A stretch of 64,000 bases of DNA, from assembly GCA_951640165.1 (NCBI GenBank), contig OX621252.1:18807934-18871933 (forward strand). Reading direction: 5' to 3'. Numbering within the stretch: position 1 is the stretch's first letter; each line of letters opens with the position of its first letter. Under the pieces are notes generated by a model that searched no databases, was not told the DNA's origin, and was given only the letters and a program-made list of their open reading frames with translations. This document shows positions 42,731-52,835 of the stretch, piece by piece. The stretch comes from Pseudoips prasinana. Lineage: Eukaryota > Arthropoda > Insecta > Lepidoptera > Nolidae. The position numbers and the translations under genes were made by a program.

Positions 42731-43894
42731 GCCGTTATTTAAATTTTACTGAACATACCATAAAACAACCAGATAAACTAAGCTATGTAAGCAATGTCAC
42801 GATTCAATATTTCCCAATGCGCACATCGCGTCCATCCCAACCAGTCTACCGTAAAATAAAATAAAAAATGCATCATGCATGCAAAATATGACGAACAAAA
42901 AAATGTTACAATAACAATTTAAAAATCGCTATTCCTGTAGCTATTTTCTAATATTTTGCTGCTGAAACTCCGAACTATGCAGAATTTGTGCCGCGTAAAC
43001 AAATAATATTAGAGCTCGCTTCGTCACATGGAGGCTCTTGATCTAAATACAGAAGGGCCTCCTACTTCAGCCCTCAGTGTGGCTGTTGAGAGGAAGGATA
43101 GATCCGCTTATTTTGTAACAAACATTAAGTAGGTCTATTATTTTCATCTTTTATTGATAAGGCACACCAACAACCTATTCACAATTTGTCTGTATGAGTC
43201 CAATACAGAGTGATACAGTGTGAGTAGGTCACCTACAGGTATGCAGAACGTTTGCATACGAAGTACTTTACATTACCTTAACCATTATTACTTAATTAAA
43301 TAATTGACAGAAAACAAGATTTGTACATAACATTGAAAAAACACAATCAAACAATTTATAAATAACATTTTGCAATAAATTATATAAAACAACAGATCAA
43401 TTAAAATTAAATCAATAAAATTAAATATTGAAATAAAATGCATTAACATTAAAATTAATTTAAACGCATTAATTTAAACGTTTTTGTTGATGAAAAGTAG
43501 ATTTTTTTCCGAAGATATCTGGTGTTTGGAGAGAGGATTGAGGTCACCCTGGGGTATTATGATAAAACCCTACTATCAAAAAAAGAACAGAATACTATTT
43601 TTTAATTCGACAAAATCAAGGTATTTTTATTTTATTTTATTTTTATTTGGAAAACTTACAGCTAATACAATCAATAATCCGATATTAATATTAAAATAAG
43701 GCCAATTACAAGTTTCCACTATTATAATGTATTCCACTATTATAATATAAACACCTAATTTAAATATAGTATGATATTTAAATTTGGTGTCAATAATTAT
43801 GGTCCTAATATTTTCATTTAATTTTCATAACAAACCTTTCCATTCCATTAAATACAGTCCACATGACGTATTTAGGTTATTATTTAGTATATTA
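42731..43894. other. No recognisable feature
   Basis: AT-rich. A short direct repeat (TTCCACTATTATAATRTA) occurs twice at 43717-43750. Confidence 0.45.
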
Positions 43895-44110
43895 TTTGCT
43901 GTGTGGCACAGAACATCGCCACCCTATTTTATCCCGTGGGAGGCGTGGAAGTCGACCCGAGGGTATATCTCCCAGAGAACGGGTAGCAGAGTCTCTCTAT
44001 GTACCATGACCATCATACTACGATCGCCAACCCAAAACTCCGCATTGTGGACTGACGTACGTTTTAGATATCTTTTGGGGAGGCCTTTGTCCTGCTATGG
44101 ACGACATTAG
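43895..44110 (+). repeat. RTE-related dispersed repeat, opposite orientation
   Basis: TGTGTGGCACAGAACATCGC, ATCCCGTGGGAGGCGTGGAAG and the terminal GGGGAGGCCTTTGTCCTGC then GGACGACATTAG give the inverse order of the 42515 and 58380 copies. Confidence 0.55.
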
Positions 44111-44859
44111 TCCCTACTGAATAATGATTAAAGTTATGGTCAAAATTTGTCGGATTCAAGAGTTACCAACTCTACTTGAGAGAACTCTTCGTAATTTAAT
44201 TATGTATATAATTAAAATATTAGTTTTACTACAATATCAAACTGTTGTTCATAACCATAATAATGAATGTGGAGTATATCTCCAAGAAGATCATGGATAA
44301 AGATATTTATTTCTCAACAGAAACGTACAATATTCACTAACAGGGAAAGTATTGACAATAATAAAACGAAATGCCTGCGAAGCGCAGTTTTCATTGAAAA
44401 CAAATAGAAGTAAATAAGTTTTTAACGGGTCGCAATAAAAATATTCAATCATAAAAATTTAATTTTTATAATAAAGTAGTGAATAAATGAAAACATGAAC
44501 GCTGGCAATTGAAAATTTAAGCGGCTTTTAATAAATAAGCAACTGAAAAAATGCACGGACATACTTTCGCACGGATTCAACATAGTGTTGCAGCTCTTAG
44601 ATCATGGAATAGGAAGACTTATAAAAAAATGCATAAATATTAACCAAAACTGACCTTAGCAAATGGAATACAACTCCTTTATAAATAAAAGCTACCTTAT
44701 TTGCCAGCATCAACGGATTTTATTGCAAACAAGGTACTAATTAAACATGTAACATGAATCAATTAAACAGAATACATTATGGTCCCTTTATAATGTAACA
44801 AGCTGACACGTGCCCACTTCTTTCAGAAGTTAACATTATCAAAATGTAGTACATACATA
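44111..44859. other. No recognisable feature
   Basis: AT-rich spacer. Confidence 0.45.
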
Positions 44860-44985
44860 CACAGACTCACGCCTGTGTGCCAGAGGAGTAGGTCGGCTGA
44901 GATAACGGATTTCCATTTGTCACGATATTTGCACATCTCTTTTGCCTTATTTACAGTCTTAAATAAATTTAGTACTAAGTTAAAA
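44860..44985. repeat. Probable fragment of a dispersed moth repeat
   Basis: ACATACATACACAGACTCACGCCTGTG followed by GAGGAGTAGGTCGGCTGAGA and GCACATCTCTTTTGCCTTAT. I recall similar blocks in other moth genomes; there is no second copy in this window. Confidence 0.35.
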
Positions 44986-45169
44986 TACATTAGATTACGA
45001 CACGGTTGCGGTTCAATACCTATGTCGTATTAATATAACCATTTGTCCAAATTATATGCAGTAAAAGGGATAAGTTTTGTTTTAAATATAGACGAAAAAT
45101 GTAATTATTTAAAATAAAAAAAAACAAATTAAACTATTAGTAGTATGGAAATTCCTCAAATCGAATGGC

Positions 45170-47150
45170 ATTGGTAAATCCCCGTCTTGAGTCTGTAAAG
45201 ATGTTGATCTTTCTGCACTCAATAATCACTTTTCGTGTCCCCCCATTTCTCTCGAACCCCACGTTAAATCTATCACACTCAATGAGCTCTCACAAGTACC
45301 TTTGCCCGAATATTTTCCTTTTACTCTATCTGCAGTAACATTGGAGGATGTCAAAAAATCTATTTTCGCAATATCTTCTACTGCTGCTGGTCACGACAAT
45401 GTATGTTCTAGGATGATCACTCCCATTCTATCCATCCTGCTCCCAGTGCTTACTCATATATTTAATTATTCGTTATTTTCTTCCCGTTTCCCTGTTGCTT
45501 GGAAACAAGCTCATATAATTCCTTTACCTAAAGTCTCAAATCCTACTTCTCTATCTCAGTTTCGACCCATCTCCATTCTACCTTTTCTCTCCAAAGTCCT
45601 GGAACATATCGTACACCGTCAATTATCAGCTTTTCTGGCCAGCAACAACCTTCTTTGCCCTTTCCAATCTGGTTTTCGCACTGGGCATAGCACAGTTACT
45701 GCGTTGCTTAAAGTCACCGATGACATCCGCTGGGCTTTGGAAAACCAAAACCTAAGTATTCTGGTACTACTTGACTTTAGCAACGCTTTTAACTCTGTTG
45801 ACTTTGACGTCCTCCTTGGTACCCTTTCATCACTTAATTGTTCCCAAACCAGTTTATCCTGGTTTGATTCTTATCTTCGTGGCCGCTCGCAATGTGTTCG
45901 CCTTGACGAGTCTTACTCGGATTGGTGTAGTCTCAGTGCGGGCGTGCCCCAGAGTGGCGTTCTTTCTCCCTTGCTTTTCTCCATTTTCATTAACTCTATT
46001 TCAAGAGCCATTTCCTCTAATTTTCATCTCTATGCAGACGATTTTCAACTTTACCGAACTTTTTCCCGTGAAAACGCCGCGTCCGCTATTGCTGCTGTAA
46101 ATCACGACCTGAACTTGATCAATGGATGGGCAAGATCTCGTGGCTTACTTATTAATCCAACTAAGTCCCAGGCCGTGATCATAGGAAGTAGGCAGATGCG
46201 AAACGGAATCGATTTCACGAACTTTCCACGGGTGTATCTGGACGGAGCTCCTATTGCATATACAGATACTGCCAAAAACTTAGGAGTTACTTTTGACTGC
46301 AACCTGTCCTGGAAATCACACGTCTCTAATGTCAGCAAGAAGGTACATTATACATTTCATTCTCTGAAGCGCCTCCAAAACTTTTTGCCATTGAAGACGA
46401 AAATATCTCTTGCTCAAACACTTATTCAACCCATTTTGGACTATGCCGACAGCTGCTATTTAGATGTCACAGAGGAGCTATTAGACAAACTTGAGCGCTT
46501 GCAAAATTTATGCATTCGGTTTATTTTCGGTCGGAAGAAATATGATCACGTTTCCAATTTCCGCAAGGATCTCAAGTGGCTCCCGATCCGTCTTCGCAGG
46601 AATACTCGTCTATTGTGTATTCTCTTTAATATACTACATAATCCTTCATCTCCATCCTACTTACGGGAGCGTTTTTCCTACTCTCGTGTTCCTAATGCCC
46701 CCTGTAGGTCACACCTTAAACACCTTCTTAAATTCCCATTGCATAAAACAGATTTCTATTCTCATTCCTTCACAGTTCAGGCAGTCAGATTGTGGAATTC
46801 TCTTCCTCCTAACATCCGTAATTCCAAAACACTACCTCTTTTTAAGAAGCAAGTGAAAAATTACTATCTCTCCTCTTCATCCTAGTTATGTATATATTTA
46901 CGTATATGTAGTTTATGCATATGGTTGCCCCATTATAAGTATCTGTGTATTTTAGTATTTAGTTTATGTAATGATATTATAAACCTACGCACATGCCTAT
47001 TATACTTTAATATCTCCTCTCGCGGGTCTGCTGGAAGAAATTTCTTTTGAAATAAGCAGCACCCATGTACTACTGTCTCTTCTTCATTTATTTTACTTTT
47101 GTTATTTCTGTGTGTACAAAATCTATTAAATAAATAAAAAATAAAAATAT
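45170..47150 (+). mobile_element. LINE D (CR1/Jockey group), 5' truncated, RT intact
   Basis: Coding from about 45191 to 46885, then a 3' UTR ending in AAATAAATAAAAAATAAAAA at about 47125-47150. Related to the relic at 16035-17065. No endonuclease is present upstream. Confidence 0.82.
45191..46885 (+). CDS. LINE D ORF2 fragment: complete reverse transcriptase and C-terminus
   Basis: Open from 45191 (just after a TGA at 45188) to TAG at 46883-46885. There is no ATG at the start because the 5' end of the element is missing. Counting from the TTG at 45302, RT motifs are QFRPISILPFLSK at 86-98, LLDFSNAFNSVD at 156-167, AGVPQSGVLSPLLFSIFIN at 213-231 and the catalytic HLYADD at 242-247. A thumb and C-terminal domain follow (NLGVTFDCNLSWKSHV, LDYADSCYLDVTEELLDKL, RLQNLCIRFIFG, WNSLPPNIR). 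The usual PQGS is read here as PQSG, which may be an early mutation. In a complete LINE this protein primes reverse transcription on nicked DNA. No stops or shifts; it lacks its own start and endonuclease. Confidence 0.85.
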   Translation, partial: VCKDVDLSALNNHFSCPPISLEPHVKSITLNELSQVPLPEYFPFTLSAVTLEDVKKSIFAISSTAAGHDNVCSRMITPILSILLPVLTHIFNYSLFSSRFPVAWKQAHIIPLPKVSNPTSLSQFRPISILPFLSKVLEHIVHRQLSAFLASNNLLCPFQSGFRTGHSTVTALLKVTDDIRWALENQNLSILVLLDFSNAFNSVDFDVLLGTLSSLNCSQTSLSWFDSYLRGRSQCVRLDESYSDWCSLSAGVPQSGVLSPLLFSIFINSISRAISSNFHLYADDFQLYRTFSRENAASAIAAVNHDLNLINGWARSRGLLINPTKSQAVIIGSRQMRNGIDFTNFPRVYLDGAPIAYTDTAKNLGVTFDCNLSWKSHVSNVSKKVHYTFHSLKRLQNFLPLKTKISLAQTLIQPILDYADSCYLDVTEELLDKLERLQNLCIRFIFGRKKYDHVSNFRKDLKWLPIRLRRNTRLLCILFNILHNPSSPSYLRERFSYSRVPNAPCRSHLKHLLKFPLHKTDFYSHSFTVQAVRLWNSLPPNIRNSKTLPLFKKQVKNYYLSSSS

Positions 47151-47659
47151 TTTAATCTTATTATTTATATAAAAAACTACACTTTGTGACTTAAATATAA
47201 AGTTTAGACATATGTTTCCGCTGATATTTTTGTAGGCATTATCAAACTCACCAAATTTTCTCTAGAACTCAATCATATATGTATGTATCTCATATCGTTA
47301 AAGCAACGTTCGTAAGAAACATTTTCATTAGACCGTTTTTTCTCCGAGTTACTTTGCAAATCCTACTACCACGAAAAAGTATTTTTATTTGTCGGGCTAG
47401 TATATAGCCTATGGCGTTCTCAAATAACGTGGCTTTCTATTTCTAAATTTTCTAAATCTGTTCGGTAGATCCAGAGATTACCTAACCTAACAAACTCACT
47501 AACTTTACCTCTTTATGATAATAAGAAAAAAAAACTGATAATGGCAGAGCAGCGAAAATTGCTTCGACACTCGCAGCTGATTTTTTTTTAAGACAATGCT
47601 TCTACTAGAATTCTTTAGAGGAATGTTTTTAAATATGCTATCCATGAACGCTCAGCCAG
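47151..47659. other. No recognisable feature
   Basis: AT-rich spacer. Confidence 0.45.
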
Positions 47660-47745
47660 ACTAGCACCCACATCAAGTAGCTACGTGTAGAAATCGATCC
47701 TGAAACACGTTGAGAGTGTTAACCACTGCGCCACACGCTCAGCTA
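47660..47745 (-). repeat. Divergent tRNA-like SINE head
   Basis: GTAGAAATCGATCCTGAAACACG followed by GTTAACCACTGCGCCACACG is an inverted tRNA-like B-box/A-box pair similar to the S3 head, but more diverged. Confidence 0.4.
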
Positions 47746-48597
47746 AAAGTTAGTACATCTAAGTAGTAAGAGCTATACATATAAACTGTAACTCATCCCC
47801 TAAGTGAGAATAACGAGTCACTCCATAAAAGATTACGACTCATAAAGAGCGGCAAGTATATCAATTCATACAACGCATGATACCAATTCGACGAAAGTGA
47901 GCAATCAAATAAAAGTATGAAGTTTGTTCTGAGGGTCGATGGCTCTTGGCTCTTACTGCCATCTGCGGCATGGCTTGTTTATTATGAGAGAACTTTCTTA
48001 ATTATATATCAAGTGAATAGTATTAATAAAAGTGGTATTCATCAAGGCTATTAGACACTCTCGTGACAATTCTTCGTACTTGTCCCTCGCCCTCTATAAC
48101 CCTTAAGTTGGCATTCGTAGAAAAATATGTATAAAAATAAATATACTAAAATACTCTATACTTTTATTTTATCTTGTCTTATGTATAATAACTGCACAAA
48201 GATTGTACTGATTAAATTGTAAATTGAAATACCTACACCTTATGTAATAAAGAATTATTATTATTAAAAAATATTTTAGACAACTTACCTATAGTAATAT
48301 AATAAATTCAAAGTTATATCCCTGTTGTTTAGTTTCTTTGAAAATACCTTTATAATAAGGGATGTGGCCCATCGGTATGATATCCATCTAACACGTGCAC
48401 AAACACATAGGCTCTAATAATATACCTTGATTTTATAACGGTTAACGTAAACTCCATCAACAGTTTTACCATAGATGGAAAATGGCGAAACCGTTTCGTT
48501 GCGTCTTTTATCGTGCTCCATAGACGCTTTCAATATTGCAGAGGTCATAATTTCATTGAAATTTATATTTAAATAAACAATTTATATTATATTGGAT
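47746..48597. other. No recognisable feature
   Basis: AT-rich. The stretch ATGTAATAAAGAATTATTATT near 48241 looks like a retroelement 3' end but has no recognisable body. Confidence 0.35.
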
Positions 48598-48835
48598 AGG
48601 CCTGTTGGCATGGCTGGCAAATGCTTGCTTTTCACGCCGGAGGTCGTGGGTTCGATTCTCACCCAGGACAGATATTTGTGTGCATGAATCCTGTCCTGAG
48701 TCTGGGTGTAATTATCTATATAAGTATGTATTTACAAAAGAAAAGTGGTATATGTAGTATATCAGTTATCTGGTTTCTATAGTACAAGCTATGCTTAGTT
48801 TGGGATCAGATGGCCGTGTGTGAATAATGTCCCAG
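48598..48835 (+). repeat. SINE S1, uninterrupted reference copy
   Basis: Head with A box TGGCATGGCTGG and B box GGTTCGATTCT, then ACCCAGGACAGATATTTGTG, CTGAGTCTGGGTGTAATTAT, TTTCTATAGTACAAGC and tail GATGGCCGTGTGTGAATAAT. The head derives from a tRNA, giving an internal pol III promoter. All other S1 copies in the window (3653, 17082, 27178, 35327, 40735, 50906) can be read against it. Confidence 0.85.
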
Positions 48836-49423
48836 TATATTATTATTATTATATATGATTCCAGGTTGGCTTCAACATTGCTGGTCCCTGTCGGCCTGCA
48901 CATTAAACGAAAAAACCATAAAAAAATATGGGTATAAAACAAAAATATAACATTTAATTGCTTTTAACTTAACAACGTTTACAGCAATCACACAAATCGT
49001 CGTAATTGGTTGGATTAATATTGCAATATATATTCATAGGCTCGCTTTATAAGACTTATGAAACCTAGTCACGGCACTAATTACAAAAAAGCTGGGTCGT
49101 AAAAATAACGCTGTATATAGTAAAAAAACTTAGGTACACTCGTATTTAGAAACAACTTTATAAGGTCTCATAAACTATGCTGATTCTATGCAGTGGCGGC
49201 CATAAGCTTTTGTTATGATGACAGATAACTTATTACAGATATAATAGCGTAAATTACGGCTTTGTGGTCCTTTCTAAAGTTCATTAAATACGGTAGTGCA
49301 CCGAATCCGTTATGGTGATGTAATTAAAATATATTAATTAAAATACTACTATAGTAAGTCTACAACAATGAATGACTGTATTTAATTTCAACACTATACG
49401 GTCAGTTTATACTTTTGTTAAGT
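48836..49423. other. No recognisable feature
   Basis: AT-rich spacer. Confidence 0.45.
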
Positions 49424-49600
49424 TGATCATCATCATATCAGCCGAAAGACGCGCACTGCTGGAGAAAGGCCTCCCCCATAGATCTCCACAGTTGCCGGTC
49501 TTGCGCTAACTGCATCCAGCGACGTGTACAAGATCATCGGTCCATCTTGTAGGAGGCCTGCCCACGCTGCTTCTTCCGGTTCGTGGTTGCCACTCGATAT
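49424..49600 (-). repeat. RTE LINE 3' end, left arm of an inverted pair
   Basis: It starts ATCATCATCATATCAGCCGA and runs to GGTTCGTGGTTGCCACTCGA. The minus strand encodes the RTE C-terminus. Truncated at nearly the same base as its inverted partner at 49656. Confidence 0.75.
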
Positions 49601-49655
49601 CTTACAAAATTGTATTATACGTTAGATTGTACAAACTATGTTTAGATTATACAAG

Positions 49656-49855
49656 AAAGGTTCTTGAGTGGCGACCACGAACCGGAAGACGCAGCGAGGG
49701 CAGGCCCCTACAAGATGGACCGATGATCTTGTGCGGGCCGCTGGAAACTGCTGGATGCGAAAAGCGCAAGACCGGCAATTGTGGAGATCTTTGGGGGAGG
49801 CTTTTGTGCAGCAGTGGACGTCTTTCCGCTGACATGATGATGATGACATGATGAC
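49656..49855 (+). pseudogene. RTE LINE ORF2 C-terminus, right arm of an inverted pair
   Basis: The plus-strand frame reads RKVLEWRPRTGRRSEGRPLQ, then after a frame change ETAGCEKRKTGNCGDLWG and the tail SADMMMM from (ATG)n. This matches the end of lepidopteran RTE ORF2 (usual RTRWTDDLVR and LWRSLGEAFVQQW blocks). It is 5' truncated and, with the left copy, forms arms of roughly 170 bp around a spacer of about 55 bp. Confidence 0.78.
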
Positions 49856-50638
49856 GTTAGATTGAGAAGGTTTGCTACTCTTAGCCTTCAGATATATTAA
49901 ATCCGTCAGACTCTTCAGCCTGGCGGGTTAAATATGTCATTTAATTATTTTAGATCATAAAAAAAATACAATTTATAACCATTACCTTGCCGGCTTGTCA
50001 GCGATCGGTTATATCTTTATTATAATCTATATCGTATGAAGTCACTCAAAGCTCAGAAGAACTATTTTTTTTTTCAGTCCAACAAAGGGTCCATTTTGTT
50101 AGTAACAATACAATTATTCTATATCAGTACCAACATAAAATCAAATAAAATAATATTAAAATTAAATAATATAAAAATCATGTTAGTTACAATTACATTA
50201 TTTTATTATTAGTACTATGTATCGGTCATACAAATTATTGTCCCATTGAACCCAAAACATTAGACCGCCGAAGTAGTAAGACGACTACCTTCAACGCCAC
50301 ACGTGCATATGTCTTCACTCGATAAATGGGACAAATATTACCTGTTCAATCTGTTACAGATTAGATAACTCATTTGAGCACAAATTCCGTTGTGTGTTTA
50401 CATTCATATCGTTACATTCGATTAGACGTATTCTATGCGGGTACCCAACATTATTTTCACTGAGATCTGTCACACACTGTCACAGTCTGCAGTGACGTAA
50501 TGTAATTTTGCATGTGTCAACGTGTCAACCGTGTTTTGTCAGCCGCACCCCGCCGTTGCGAAGTATTTGCTATAATTGTTCGGGGATTAGATTCATTTCA
50601 TTCATAAAAGCTATGAGCACCTGAACGTTTTAAGTTTT
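49856..50638. other. No recognisable feature
   Basis: AT-rich, with one GC-rich patch near 50540 (GTCAGCCGCACCCCGCCGTT) that matches nothing else here. Confidence 0.4.
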
Positions 50639-50752
50639 AAAATTTGGCATATCTTGCACATCTGCTTATCGACAAATGTTCTACTGATAGTCGGAAAAGA
50701 TTATCAGTAGAACATTTGTCGTTAAGCAGACGTGCAAACTATGCCAAATTTT
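50639..50752. mobile_element. Foldback hairpin with 51-bp arms
   Basis: Arms 50639-50689 and 50702-50752 pair at 47 of 51 positions around a 12-nt loop. Size and near-perfect pairing fit a small foldback MITE; a microRNA-like precursor is a weaker alternative because pairing is longer and more uniform than usual. Confidence 0.75.
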
Positions 50753-51001
50753 ATGACAAGTTAAACCTAGCATATTTTTGAACTTAGTTCCTTACCGTAT
50801 AGGCAGTGATTACCCTAGCATCAGAGTTCTTCAATAAATAAATAAATAAATGGTAAATGTCCCAAGAGATGATATATATGTATGTGATATATATGTGATG
50901 ATATATATAGATGGCCGTGTTTCAATAATGATTCATATATATCTGATCCTAAACTAAGCAGAACTTGTACTATGGAAACCAAATAAGATATCACGCTAAT
51001 A

Positions 51002-52289
51002 ATAGGTCTTTACCTATGAAATTGCCGTTTTGTATGAAAAAATTTAAACGAATTTTTTTCATGAATTTTTTTATTTGTATTAATCGAAGTAATCACCCAT
51101 GCAATCAATGCATCTTTGCCATCGCAGTGGCAGTTTATTGATGCCCTTCTTAAAGAAATCAGCTGGACGGGAGGCAACAAATTCTTCAAAGGCATTTTGT
51201 ACTGCCTCTCGGGTATTGAATTTTTTTCCCGCCAAGAAGTTATCCAAATTCTGGAAAAAGTAGTAGTCTGTAGGCGCAAGGTCTGGTGAGTAGGGCGGAT
51301 GACGGAGAGCTTCCAACCCCAGTTCTTGCAACTTGGAGACCGTCTGCTGTGCAGTATGAGGTCGCGCGTTGTCGTGCAGGAGCAGCGGAGACGAGCGATT
51401 GACCAATGCTGGTTGGAGATGCGCCAGCTTCTCCATCATTGTGCTCAGTTCTTCACAGTACACATCTGCAGTAATGCTCACCCCGTTTGGTAAGAAGCTG
51501 TGATGAATCACACCGGCGCTAGACCACCAAACAGTGACCATCACTTTTCTAGGGGTAAGTTTTCGTTTAGGGCATTGTTTAGGTGCTGAACCAGGATCCA
51601 ACCAACTTGCTGAGCGCTTGCGGTTATCAAACAGAATCCATTTTTCATCGCAGGTAACAATGCGGTTCAAAATTCCTTCATTTGTGTGTCTGTTGAGCAG
51701 TGCAAGGCACGTCTCGACGCGTACTTCGCGCTGGCGATCATTGAGTTCGTGGGGCACCCATTTGTCAAGCTTTTTTACCTTGCCAATTTGACGCAAATGG
51801 ACCAATATTGTTTTGACGCTAACGTCGAAAGCTGCTGCTAATTCAGCCGTAGATTGTGTATCATCAGCTTCCACAACCGCCTTTAATTCGTCATTGTCGA
51901 CCAAAGTCTTCGGACGACCGCGAGGTTCATTTTTCAGGTCGAAATTTCCAGAACGGAAGCGAGCAAACCAATAACAGGTGGTGCGTTGGTTTGTAGTGTT
52001 AGCTCCGTAAACGTCGTTGATGTTGCGTGCCGCTTGTGCCGCGTTGCTGCCACGACGGTACTCATATTCCATAATTACTCGAATTTTTAACGTATCCATG
52101 ATGACGAAAAAGATTGAAATGCGATGAAAATGTAACACTAATCAATAAAGAAATGACTACTTTTGGAAAAAAGAATCCATGTTTTTAAAATAAAATTAAT
52201 TTGAAATTAGAATTCTTAGCCAAACAAAAATTATTTTGATTTGAAATGGCCAGTACTGCAGAACGGCAATTTCATAGGTAAAGACCTAA
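51002..52289 (-). mobile_element. Intact mariner element, copy 2, inside a Helitron
   Basis: 1288 bp, TA at 51000-51001 and 52290-52291, offset by exactly 21,655 bp from copy 1, with every frame identical. The empty-site reconstruction in the Helitron fixes the element ends and the TA duplication unambiguously. Confidence 0.93.
51080..52099 (-). CDS. Mariner transposase (DD34D), identical second copy
   Basis: 339 residues from the ATG at 52099, the same start choice as for copy 1 (the frame opens further upstream at 52138). Protein identical to that of copy 1: catalytic Asp151, Asp243 and Asp278 are present and the frame is undamaged. Identity of two copies in different surroundings indicates recent transposition in this lineage, or sequence homogenisation; an assembly duplication is argued against by the different flanks. 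The promoter is presumably within the TIR/5' UTR, as in other mariners; nothing distinctive is visible. Confidence 0.95.
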   Translation of the reverse strand: MDTLKIRVIMEYEYRRGSNAAQAARNINDVYGANTTNQRTTCYWFARFRSGNFDLKNEPRGRPKTLVDNDELKAVVEADDTQSTAELAAAFDVSVKTILVHLRQIGKVKKLDKWVPHELNDRQREVRVETCLALLNRHTNEGILNRIVTCDEKWILFDNRKRSASWLDPGSAPKQCPKRKLTPRKVMVTVWWSSAGVIHHSFLPNGVSITADVYCEELSTMMEKLAHLQPALVNRSSPLLLHDNARPHTAQQTVSKLQELGLEALRHPPYSPDLAPTDYYFFQNLDNFLAGKKFNTREAVQNAFEEFVASRPADFFKKGINKLPLRWQRCIDCMGDYFD

Positions 52290-52724
52290 TATTATAAAGG
52301 CGAAAGTTTCTGACTGTGTGAGTGTGTATGTTTATAACTTCTTCACGTCTAAACAGCTGGAGCGATTTTAATAAAATTTGGTATGGAGATAGCTGACACC
52401 CTGGATTAACACATAGGCATTTAAAAGTATAACGTGGGTAAAACGGCGGGGCACAGCTAGTATTACATTTACTTCTTTTCTTTTGTAAAAAGCTACTTAC
52501 CTATATAGATAATTACACCCAGACTGAGGTCAACAGACATGTTGTACTCAATTGTTGTACACAAATATCTGTCTCGGGTGGGAATCGAACCCACGACCAG
52601 CAGCGTGAAAGGCAAACATTTACCAACCACGCCAACTGGCCAAGCCGCCCAGTAGGTCGTACTGTTAACGACTGATGTCGAATTAGTACACCCGTGATCA
52701 ACAGTTTCACGTGCACTCCCAAGG

Positions 52725-52835
52725 ATCTCAGAAATTAAACAACTATGGGAGGCCTTTTATGGACTGACTGCGGGCCTAGAGTTTTATGCTCGCTCATCAC
52801 TTACGGACCGGTGAAGCAACTGGCTATTATTGAAC
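52725..52835 (+). repeat. Dispersed repeat family D, weak copy
   Basis: GGAGGCCTTTTATGGACTGACTGCGGGCCTAG followed by GCTCGCTCATCACTTACGG follows the same order as 55570-55640. Confidence 0.4.

Larger units (their letters stand above)
50991..52460 (+). mobile_element. Helitron (180 bp without its insert), interrupted by a mariner
   Basis: It begins TC at 50991 after host A (50990) and ends GGGGCACAGCTAG at 52460 before host T. The 3' stem is decayed (CGTGGGTAAAACGGCGGGG). Removing the mariner and one TA restores TCACGCTAATATTATAAAGG, in agreement with the lepidopteran Helitron 5' end as I remember it (TCTATACTAATATTATAAA). The 3' end is the same subfamily as 3737-4066. Confidence 0.85.
50906..52640 (-). 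repeat. SINE S1 split by a Helitron that carries a mariner
   Basis: The SINE tail side (ATCCTAAACTAAGCAGAACTTG, CTATGGAAACCAAATAAGATA) ends at 50990. The SINE resumes at 52461 (TATTACATTTACTTCTTTTC) and ends with the inverted tRNA-like head (GGGAATCGAACCCACGACC) at about 52580-52640. A short inverted piece of the same SINE tail (GATGGCCGTGTTTCAATAAT, plus orientation) adjoins at about 50911. Confidence 0.83.

Noticed and set aside
49424..49855. Twin-priming inversion of a single RTE insertion
   Set aside because: Twin priming joins different parts of an element; here both arms are the same 3' segment, each with its own (ATC)n end.
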